From NCBI GenBank assembly GCA_963790585.1, contig CAWBOY010000001.1:372001-436000 (forward strand): 64,000 bases of DNA, in the 5' to 3' direction. Below the pieces are notes generated by a model that made no database searches, was not told where the DNA came from, and saw nothing but the letters and a program-made list of their open reading frames with translations. Both the position numbers and the translations under genes were made by a program. This DNA is from CAWBOY01 sp963790585 (GTDB lineage Bacteria; Planctomycetota; Planctomycetia; Gemmatales; Gemmataceae). Of this stretch, positions 17,177 to 24,872 are shown in pieces. Numbering within the stretch: position 1 is the stretch's first letter; each line of letters starts with the position of its first letter.

Positions 17177-17295
17177 CTACATCCACCCGCCGTTAGCCAC
17201 ACACAATCGCCACCCGGTCCGCCAGCCCGCGATGAGCTGACGGACCGGACTCATGGGCCGAAAGCGTACTTCATTGTGATGAAGCACGCGAACCA

Positions 17296-18111
17296 TCAGC
17301 CCGCTGCCTTCGCCTTGTCCCGGCAAACACGCGAAAACGTGGAGCCGTCGATGCCATCATCATTGGCTTTCTTCATTGCCTTTACCAAATCCGCAAGCTC
17401 CTGAATTGCGCTCTCCAATGTCATGTTTTTCCCTTTGAGAACTACCGTAGTCCCTGACGGCAATGGGAGTTTCAGGCTCTTAACGGCAACTTCCGGCTTC
17501 CGCTCGGTTTGACGCAATTGCCGCACTTTGGCAGCTAACGCATTGCGAGACAGGGTCGCCGCTTGTCCTGCCAACTCCCGTTGGCGGTCGGGATCGCTTT
17601 CCTGCTGCGCTATCAGGGCCGCCTTGGAGAGATGCAGGGTTCCGTTATTCACTTGTTCCTGTACCTCAAAAGGTAGAGTGAGCAGCGACAAATAGTCGCC
17701 GACAAGACTATCGCTCACACCCAATTCCTTTGCCATCTGCCGTGCCGTGCAACCACGCGCACCCATGTTTGATTGCCACAGTTTCGCGCAATCGATGGGT
17801 GGTAAATGCTGGCGGTGGATATCAATGGCGGCTTGAGCCATGAGCAACTCCACCTGCGTCGGCTGCTTGCCCAAGTCCATTGCTAGGAGTTCGCCGATAC
17901 TGGATAGCCTTGCTCCCTCCAGCCGACAGCCTCCGTCCAGGACAATGAACCGATCCGTAGTCGCATCCTTATAGCCGATAATGGGCACTTGCTGACCGAC
18001 GGTCCGCATGCTCTCGCCCAAGGAGCGGCAATAGTCGAGATCCGGGCAGGACCGGGGTTGCGAGGGGTAGTCGCATTTATCGACGCGAATGTTAATGAGG
18101 TTCGTTGACAT
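17296..18111 (-). CDS. ParB/Spo0J-like partition or regulatory protein
   Basis: A 271-residue protein. The N-terminal ParB domain (DYCRSLGESMRTVGQQVPII, then FIVLDGGCRLEGARL) carries the GxRRxxA-like nucleotide-binding box as GCRLEGA. A central HTH follows (CTARQMAKELGVSDSLVGDY). ParB proteins load on parS sites for plasmid or ICE segregation. No ParA gene is visible next to it, so a regulatory role in the mobile element is also possible. Confidence 0.85.
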   Translation of the reverse strand: MSTNLINIRVDKCDYPSQPRSCPDLDYCRSLGESMRTVGQQVPIIGYKDATTDRFIVLDGGCRLEGARLSSIGELLAMDLGKQPTQVELLMAQAAIDIHRQHLPPIDCAKLWQSNMGARGCTARQMAKELGVSDSLVGDYLSLLTLPFEVQEQVNNGTLHLSKAALIAQQESDPDRQRELAGQAATLSRNALAAKVRQLRQTERKPEVAVKSLKLPLPSGTTVVLKGKNMTLESAIQELADLVKAMKKANDDGIDGSTFSRVCRDKAKAAG

Positions 18112-18253
18112 CAGATTCTCTCCTTCTCATCCGGTAACAATTCAAGGACACATTCGATCTCTTTGGCGTGATCGTGTCCGATCAAGCCTCACAGGCTAAT
18201 CGGGTCGAGGAAGCTATACCCGCCTCCAATATGTTCATGGCCACGGTGTCAGG

Positions 18254-18379
18254 GACGCCCCCGTATCTTTTGTCAGATACGGGGTTTGGCGTCAGAATCT
18301 CCTCTCCAAGGAGGCGGGTGACAGTCCCCGCCGGTTGGTTCCATTCACCAAGCGATCCAGTCGCTTGATGAATGGAACC
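18254..18379. other. Structured non-coding region with two long hairpins
   Basis: Hairpin 1 (18254-18293) has CCCCGTATC/GATACGGGG extended by GACGCC/GGCGTC. Hairpin 2 (18337-18379) has GGTTCCATTCA/TGAATGGAACC extended by AAGCGA/TCGCTT. Between them is a smaller CCTC/GAGG stem. The region lies between the ParB-like gene and a membrane-protein gene. It could be a terminator pair, a structured RNA or a transfer or partition site. Confidence 0.7.
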
Positions 18380-18398
18380 GTTCCAAAGCGAGGAGGCC

Positions 18399-18764
18399 CT
18401 ACTTCCTGACCATCTCAGGCCACTCGACGCCATTGGTCGAGTCCGAGACAGTCTTGCCGTAGTCCATTCCCTCCTGGAATGCGCGTTGGCGGATTCGTTT
18501 CCGTTTTTTCGCCTCTGCGTTGGATTGGCCCTTTTCGCCCAGAGCGCGGACTCCGCGCGAAATGAGAAGATTGTTGATTTTTGTCGCCTCATGGGCCACC
18601 GCGTTCATCCTCCCCGCGCAAATGCGGAAAACGAAGAACGCGACGAAAATCGTCCAAAGGAGGATGACAACGGTAACTAACAAGGCGATGACGAGCACAA
18701 CGCCGGCTAGAAGAATGCTCCCGAACAGTTGTTGTTGGAGCATGTCCATACCAAATTGCAACAT
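18399..18764 (-). CDS. Small membrane protein (121 aa)
   Basis: A long hydrophobic stretch (LLAGVVLVIALLVTVVILLW, continuing) gives one or two transmembrane helices, followed by a basic cytoplasmic-type tail (KGQSNAEAKKRKRIRQR). It is the first gene of the minus-strand block that includes ParB and the coupling protein. IS1634 copy A sits directly upstream and has probably replaced its promoter. Confidence 0.6.
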   Translation of the reverse strand: MLQFGMDMLQQQLFGSILLAGVVLVIALLVTVVILLWTIFVAFFVFRICAGRMNAVAHEATKINNLLISRGVRALGEKGQSNAEAKKRKRIRQRAFQEGMDYGKTVSDSTNGVEWPEMVRK

Positions 18765-18770
18765 GTTATA

Positions 18771-20786
18771 CTCGTTTTCGACACCTCAGTTTTGTAAGTT
18801 CTTTCCCCGCAAGGCGTTATGATTTCGTGTGGCCGCGTTGGCACTACGGTTCGCTCCTGCGGAGCCCTACTGATTTCCAAAGCCAAGGCGCACGCCCGCC
18901 GCCTATTCCGGCATGCCGCCTTCCTGCACCGTCGGCGGCGCCGCTACGCCGACCGCCTGGAATACGTGGCCGGCCGTCCCTTGCAGTTCGCTACGCAGGA
19001 GGAACTTTTTGCCATCCCGAGCCACCTCCACATATTGCACACGCTCCAAATCGCGTAGAATATTCGCCCATTCCAATTTCTTGCCACGCTTGGCCAAGCG
19101 CGATTCCAATTCTTGCTTCAACACCAATGCCAAAAATGAGCAGAAGACGTGCCCTCGGATGGTCTCGTCGCAATGATGGAAAATCGGCCGCGTTTCCAAT
19201 AATGTTTTGCAATTGCGGAACCATTGTTCCACCATCCACAACTTCTTGTATTGACAGGCCACCGCCGCCGCCGATAACTTCGTATTTGTACGTAACACCC
19301 ACACACCGTCGTATTTCGCCTCGGCCTTGAGTTTCTCTTCGTCGATCGTGAAATGACGGCCCGGCTCCGCCTTCAGATAACGGCGATATCCTGTGTTGCC
19401 CACAAACGACTTGTCGCCCTGTTTGAGTTTCTCACGTAGCGATGCCACGATACGTTCCCGTTGCTGACGGTCATGATCGGCCTGCTCTTCGTTCACACAC
19501 ACCACATAGCGCCGCTTCTCCACCTCCACATCCTTGACGCGAAGCGGTGCTGGATCATCCGAGGTCTCGCGTGGGCCAAACACCTCCTGGTACGACCCAG
19601 CGTCTGACAGCACGATGTCACTGACCTCCTTCTGCCGACGCATGCGTGCCCCAAGGATGAAAGGGCGGTTCGTATCTTCCAATTCACCGACCACTTCCCG
19701 ACTGATCATGCCGCGGTCGGCGACGACACAGGCCTGTCGAATGTGAAAGCGCATACGCAGCCGATCCACAATGGCGATGAGGGTGTTCACGTCGGAAGTG
19801 TTGCCTGGCCAAATCTCACAGCAAATGGGCCGACCTTCGTTGTCCAGCACCGCGCCCACCACCAGTTGGTGCAAGTCGGGACGATGATCTTTGCTGTACC
19901 CGTGTTGTCCGAGTAGGTCTCCGCCTTCGCCTTCGAAGTACAGCGAGGTGGTGTCAAAGAACACCATGTCCAGATTGGTGAATAGGTCGCGTCGGCGTTC
20001 GTACAGATTTTCTTCGATCAGGTCTTTGATGCAGCGCGGCACGAGTTTACTGGAGACTGTTTGCTGACTTTCAGGAAGTGTTTCGCCGAGCCAAGCCATG
20101 GCTCGATAGAGGTGGTGGAGCTGGAGTTCCTTGTTGTGATCTTTGCCATTGAGTCCGGGTACGAGATAGTCCTGCTTCCATGCCATACAGGCCCTGTCGC
20201 TGCGAAAACCGTAGCCACCGGTGCCACAGAGTCGATGCAGGACCGTAAGAAATACGGCCCGTTCCACATCGAATTCGAAACAGCGGTGTTCGAGCAGTCG
20301 GCGCACGACCTCCTGACAACCAGTCTCTTTCCAGAGGCGTTCGAAGACGAGGGTCGGACCGATGCGTTTGGTGTTGACAGCAGGTGCTTGTCCCTCTTTG
20401 TAGGCGGTCAGAAGCATGGAGTGCTGGGCGAAGCGAGCGCCGGAGGCGAGGAGGCTGTCGAGTTTGCCGTCCTTTTGGAGTTCATCGAGTCGGCCGAGAG
20501 TATGGAGGACGCGTTGTTGGACGCGGCCGTCCTGTCGAGAGTTTTCGACGATTTGGAGGTACTGGTGGGCCTTGGATTTTTTGATGCGGAAAAACAAGGG
20601 TGCGTCTCCAGCAGGAAAGCGACACCACAATTTAACTGCAAATCTGACATAAATCAAGCTATTTCAGCGGCAATAAACTAGTTTTGTTGGCACTACATTT
20701 TCGAGCGGGCGAATCAATAAACGCGAAAAACACGAGGATTTCGCAAGTTGAGCGGCTATTTTTCGAGTGTTACTGTTGAAAACGAG
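18771..20786 (-). mobile_element. IS1634-family insertion sequence, copy A
   Basis: 2016 bp with ends CTCGTTTTCGACAC and its inverted partner CTCGTTTTCAACAG. It appears identical in sequence to copy B at 43730-45745, in opposite orientation. No clear target duplication is seen at this copy (left flank GTTATA, right flank CGATAG), unlike copy B. Confidence 0.92.
18903..20657 (-). CDS. IS1634-family transposase
   Basis: 584 residues in the longest frame; the natural start may be internal, near FFRIKKSKAHQYLQIVENS. Family features: the N-terminal RQDGRVQQRVLHTLGRLDEL, the DDE core with FFDTTSLYFEG, VADRGMISREVV and a C-terminal YKKLWMVEQWFRNCKTLLET holding the catalytic Glu region. The protein is identical to that of copy B, so both are likely recent insertions and possibly active. 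Confidence 0.93.
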   Translation of the reverse strand: MIYVRFAVKLWCRFPAGDAPLFFRIKKSKAHQYLQIVENSRQDGRVQQRVLHTLGRLDELQKDGKLDSLLASGARFAQHSMLLTAYKEGQAPAVNTKRIGPTLVFERLWKETGCQEVVRRLLEHRCFEFDVERAVFLTVLHRLCGTGGYGFRSDRACMAWKQDYLVPGLNGKDHNKELQLHHLYRAMAWLGETLPESQQTVSSKLVPRCIKDLIEENLYERRRDLFTNLDMVFFDTTSLYFEGEGGDLLGQHGYSKDHRPDLHQLVVGAVLDNEGRPICCEIWPGNTSDVNTLIAIVDRLRMRFHIRQACVVADRGMISREVVGELEDTNRPFILGARMRRQKEVSDIVLSDAGSYQEVFGPRETSDDPAPLRVKDVEVEKRRYVVCVNEEQADHDRQQRERIVASLREKLKQGDKSFVGNTGYRRYLKAEPGRHFTIDEEKLKAEAKYDGVWVLRTNTKLSAAAVACQYKKLWMVEQWFRNCKTLLETRPIFHHCDETIRGHVFCSFLALVLKQELESRLAKRGKKLEWANILRDLERVQYVEVARDGKKFLLRSELQGTAGHVFQAVGVAAPPTVQEGGMPE

Positions 20787-20951
20787 CGATAGGTAGAACA
20801 GAAGGTCGCGAAGATCAGGCACCTCAATGATCTCCTGTATACCCAGCCGGTCGGAATGTCGGCATGGTCCAAATAGGACGAGGCAGGAACCAGTTCGGTC
20901 CCGGAGCCCCATCAAGGTCAGAGCTAAAGCGAATCGGCCTATCTTTTTCAT
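20787..20951 (-). pseudogene. N-terminal fragment of an unknown gene cut by IS1634 copy A
   Basis: ATG 20951 begins MKKIGRFALALTLMGLRDRT and the native sequence ends after about 55 residues (DLRDLLFYLS) exactly at the IS end. The apparent C-terminal extension is IS sequence. No family recognised. The rest of the gene is not found on the far side of the IS. Confidence 0.55.
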
Positions 20952-21001
20952 TGATGCCTCACTTCGATAAGGGGTTCAACCGGTTCGACATACGAGCGGC
21001 T

Positions 21002-21142
21002 TTAGTTTCGTATGCGCAATCCCTCGGTTAGTCGCTCATAGATCAGGCCGAAAGCCTCGTTTTTTTCTTCGTCGCGTAGGTTGAAAACGTCCAGAATTTC
21101 GAGCGTGAGAGCAAAGGCGAAATCGTGCCGGAGACGCTCCAT
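21002..21142 (-). CDS. Small hypothetical protein (46 aa)
   Basis: ATG at 21140-21142 follows a GAAGGGG ribosome-site-like sequence. The product, MERLRHDFAFALTLEILDVF and onwards, is charged and helical (LRDEEKNEAFGLIYERLTEG), which looks like a real small protein. It lies 50 bases upstream of the truncated gene at 20951, so the two may have been an operon. Confidence 0.5.
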   Translation of the reverse strand: MERLRHDFAFALTLEILDVFNLRDEEKNEAFGLIYERLTEGLRIRN

Positions 21143-21839
21143 ATTTACCCCTTCTTCGCCAGGTTGATTGCTGGGCCCCGTTGCGATCCGTTACCCAAAT
21201 ACTAGCTTGAGCGCACATCGGCCCGCGAATCGGAGACGATCAAATCGGGGTAAAAGGCAGCGATTGCTGTAGGAAATCGGACCGGCCGCACCGATCAAGT
21301 TAAGTCGCGACGATTTAGGTCGTCGCTTTTTCACATCGAATTGAAGCGGGTTCGTCGATGTTTTCCTACCCCATCGAAGCACGTAAGGTATTTTGGCGAA
21401 GTCAGTTATGGAGTGATCGCCATCGACGAGCATCAAAGCTTCTGGGGGAAAGACGGAGCGGGAACGGGCGGAGGATCTCGACTGCAAATGTTGAACGTGC
21501 GAGCTGGATCGACAATTCCGATATGGCCGTGGACCGTCCGGCTAGCCCACCGAAACCTATCCCGGAATGGGCGAGACATCCTGGAGGCTTCTCGTCTCAA
21601 AACGTACGGCGAGACGTGTAACGATGACCAAGCACCCCGTGTTCATTGGTCAAACACGGATCGGATTGGCGGTTGCTTAACCCATTGATCCTTGGCGCGC
21701 CAAGCCGTTGTGCATCTGCTTACCGGCTCGGTAGAGCATCCCCAGCCCGCTTCTTCCCGCCAATCTAGTCCGGCATTGGTGTAATTATCACCGCAATTCA
21801 ATCCTTAACAGATGTAAACAAATCTAATGACATCCGCTT
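21143..21839. other. Intergenic, no supported gene
   Basis: Only overlapping short frames without recognisable features. AT content rises toward 21780-21840, just upstream of the next gene, where its promoter is likely. Confidence 0.4.
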
Positions 21840-23107
21840 TTGCGTGTGCTACGGTCACGCCATAGGAGGAGTAGGAGTCTGGCACGTCGGAGGGAACAGC
21901 GTTTTAGTGCGGAGCAAATCCGTGAACGGGTTGGCCAGGTCATGGATGCCTGGCGGTCCTACCCGGACTTCGCCCATTTTTTCGACGCGCTGCTGAAGGC
22001 CAATGACGTGTCCGTCAACGCCTTCGCCCATCAATACAGCCAAGGGACAGGCAACGAAATATTGCAAAATGCACTTTACCGCATTCGTGATGGTCGGAAT
22101 CAGCCGACCTATAACTTCGTAGCCGACATCGCCGACCATGGCCTCCTCTCTCTCGACCACGAGCGGCTCCGGCCTGCAACCGAAACCCTCCCAGCGGGTG
22201 ATTACCGGGTCGCACTCTTCGCTTCCGCCGGGCTTATCGAGGTCACGCCGGCCTCCATTCGTCAATGGAATGAAGAAGTGCTCGCAGCTTGGCAGCGCCG
22301 GCTTAACGACTCAGCTCGACCCCAACTGACCTGGAGGCAGGTCATGAATAAGCTCCTTTCCTTCCACTCTCAAGGCGGACGTTGCCCACGGGAAAACATT
22401 GCCACCGCCATACATAACGATTCGACCTCGGATCATTCGCCTACCAAGGCTCGGATTGTCAACCTACTGACACAGGACTCGGCAGTTCCGTCCAGCATGG
22501 AACGCCTGGCGGTGGCGAACGCCGCCGGACTCACGCCGTCCGAAACTGAGCTCCTCGAAAGCGCTATAGATGGGGGCATGCTGTTGCTCACTCCCGCAAA
22601 ATCGCCTTCGGTCTTTTCGATTCGGCTCACCGATATACTTGGTAGACTCAAGGCAGCCGGAATTTCAAAACATCAGCTCGCCTTGCGTTCGGTGTCGCCA
22701 GTCGAAAGCCAATCTGGAATCTCCGGCGCACCTTTAAGCGCATGGGCCCACAGAAACGTATCACCGACCCAAGCGTCACTGCATGCACTTATACGAGCAT
22801 TGGAGCAATGCCGCGACCAGGAAGGACGCCGGCTGGTTCAAGACGACGAGATTCGGCAGCTCGTCGAATCGGCGGGCTTTACTCCCGAGGAATTGACCGC
22901 GACCACGCATGATATCATCGCCGGGATTAACGGAACAACTCGGCTTAAGCCGTTATTGTCAGACTTACGCAACGCAGCCGACCTAAACGTAATCCAGCGT
23001 ATAGTCGCGGAAGTCGCGGCCGAAGAAGAGCCGAGGCACTCCGGCACCCGTATCACACAAGCTCTTCTACATGATTGGGAAAGAGAAACATCACCCTGGA
23101 TCGCAAC

Positions 23108-24369
23108 CAGGGCAATCGCATCTAATCCTCCATAAAAAGGCCAAGAATGGCCTCGCGCGTTTCGTCGTTCCAGCCTGCTTGCAAGCGCTTCTTCTCGATG
23201 CCGCCTTTGGTCGATTCGTCCTGCCGCAATAACGAGATGACCCAGCGTCGTAACAACGCCAGGTTCCCTGCCGCATGGCCCGTCCGAGCACGATTGCGAT
23301 CCTCCGCAAAATACATGTCCAACACCCAATGCAAGCCATTCTCCACTCCCCAATGACTCCGTATCGCTCCCGCCATCTGCTTCGCCTTGGGTTGCAGGCT
23401 GCTTATAAAATAACGCACCTCCGACTTCTCCACTCCACCCTCCTGGTAGCTACGCGTGCAACGGGCGATGCTCACCAGATCCCGCCAATCCTCCTGATGA
23501 CGCAACGTCTTGGGTACCGCCATCGTCTGCGTCCAGCGCGTTTCCAAGCGACCGTGCCCCTTGTCCTGCTCCGTGTGCGTTTGCACCGTTGCCGTGCTAC
23601 GACCCTCGTCCACGGCGGCAAACGCCTCCACGATGTCCTGCTCCAAATGCTCCTGATTCCCTTTCACCGCCAGCACATAATCGGCTCCCTTTTCTCGTAT
23701 CTTGCTGGCAATCTCTTTCTGACATCCCATGGCATCCAAAGTCACAATCGCTCCCGTCAATTCCAACACCTCCAACAGTTTAGGAATCGCTGTGATCTCA
23801 TTGGATTTGTCATCGACCACTTCCTGACCCAAAAGCAATTGGTTCTCCGTGGCCCAGGCGCTAACGACATGAAGCGGATGCTTGCTCTTGGCTCGATCCA
23901 ACGTCGCACGAGCCGTCTTGCCGTCGATGGCCACCACCTGGCCGGACGTACTCCGTTCGAGGCTGGTCACCCAGCTCAGAAAACACTCGACAAAGGCTTT
24001 GCCATCCAGGGCGGCGAACACACGAGCGAAGGTGTCATGCGACGGCACGCGGTCGGGCAGATCCAGGAATTTTTCGAGCCAGACGCGCTTGCTCTTGGCG
24101 AACTTTTCCATGGCCACGCAATCGTTGGCGCCGCTGACGACAGCGCACAGGGCGATGAAGAGGATGTCCAGCAGTCGGTGATGCTTGGTACGGTTGATGC
24201 GTGGATCCTGCAACTGGGCAAAAGCGGCAAGAAAGGGGGTTGCTTGGGTCTGCGCCATGAGTCTTTTCCTCCGTGAAACGGGTACGTTCCACCAGAATCA
24301 TTCGCAGTAACCTTGTCCCTGACAACTGAACAGCCAATAATGAACAGGCGTTTAGATGCGATTGCCCTG
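23108..24369 (-). mobile_element. ISAs1-family insertion sequence
   Basis: The ends CAGGGCAATCGCATCTAA (23108-23125) and its inverted match ending at 24369 are perfect. A 10-bp target duplication, GGATCGCAAC, flanks it (23098-23107 and 24370-24379), as expected for ISAs1. Length 1262 bp. Confidence 0.95.
23122..24258 (-). CDS. ISAs1-family transposase (DDE_Tnp_1-associated)
   Basis: 378 residues, full length. The N-terminal domain has LQDPRINRTKHHRLLDILFI and AVVSGANDCVAME, the H-repeat-associated signature. DDE motifs: VVAIDGKTAR, IVTLDAMGCQ and HWGVENGLHWVLDMYFAEDR. The reading frame is intact, so it may be active. Confidence 0.95.
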   Translation of the reverse strand: MAQTQATPFLAAFAQLQDPRINRTKHHRLLDILFIALCAVVSGANDCVAMEKFAKSKRVWLEKFLDLPDRVPSHDTFARVFAALDGKAFVECFLSWVTSLERSTSGQVVAIDGKTARATLDRAKSKHPLHVVSAWATENQLLLGQEVVDDKSNEITAIPKLLEVLELTGAIVTLDAMGCQKEIASKIREKGADYVLAVKGNQEHLEQDIVEAFAAVDEGRSTATVQTHTEQDKGHGRLETRWTQTMAVPKTLRHQEDWRDLVSIARCTRSYQEGGVEKSEVRYFISSLQPKAKQMAGAIRSHWGVENGLHWVLDMYFAEDRNRARTGHAAGNLALLRRWVISLLRQDESTKGGIEKKRLQAGWNDETREAILGLFMED

Positions 24370-24602
24370 GGATCGCAACTGCCGTGCAAGTCCGCGATTT
24401 ACTTGCTGTTTATAACCGAATCCTCCGCAACATAGGACAACCTGAATTGCGCCCCGAAGAAATCGACAAAGTGGTGGAAGTCGCACAAAGTGAGAGAGAG
24501 GACGGTCTACGCCATGGATTTGGAAAAAGGGCACAAGAAACTCATCCACGCACAGCCCGCCGCACGATTACTCCAGATTTTGACGGCAGTCCAAGTCGCT
24601 AA

Positions 24603-24872
24603 AGGCGTGGAGATTGCGCAGCTTTCTAGATAATTCTGCAAGAGAGGGTGGAGGAACGACAAGACCAAACGAGTCATCGTTGGCAATCTATCATCTCTGA
24701 AGATCCAAAATCGAAAAAATAAATTGATTCGTACTTGCGGAATGGGTGGCATTCCGGTGGCGCACGGACCATGTATGTAATCATTAGAATCTTCGCAAAC
24801 CAAGGCTGGCTGCGGTGGAGCAGAGATGCATTAACATTTCGTTAACGATGTTGTGATAGCCTAGAATGAGGT
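24603..24872. other. Spacer before the relaxase, with palindrome
   Basis: No convincing gene, although a 39-codon frame (24514-24633) crosses into it. AACAT-TTCGTTAACG-ATGTT at 24833-24852 is nearly palindromic, and TAGCCTAGAATGAGG precedes the relaxase start. This is a reasonable place for an oriT or relaxase-binding site, but no nic consensus is evident. Confidence 0.35.

Larger units (their letters stand above)
21840..24602 (+). pseudogene. Multi-HTH hypothetical protein interrupted by ISAs1
   Basis: The first part (21840-23107) and last part (24380-24602) rejoin perfectly in frame when the IS and one 10-bp target copy are removed, giving 496 residues. The N-terminal FFDALLKANDVSVNAFAHQY and the internal LKAAGISKHQLALRSVSPVE look like XRE/Cro-type helix-turn-helix repeats, so a DNA-binding regulator of the element is likely. 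The start is uncertain: TTG 21840 or a later codon after GGAGGAGTAGGAG at about 21867. The C-terminal part (VQVRDLLAVYNRILRNIGQP) is also helical. The truncated protein ends within the IS at 23135. Confidence 0.8.

Noticed and set aside
20061..20681. 206-residue frame antisense to the IS1634 transposase (also 43835-44455)
   Set aside because: It lies wholly over a well-recognised transposase gene and exists in both copies only because the IS is duplicated.
23275..24276. 333-residue frame antisense to the ISAs1 transposase
   Set aside because: His/Arg/Leu-rich shadow of a complete, well-recognised transposase.
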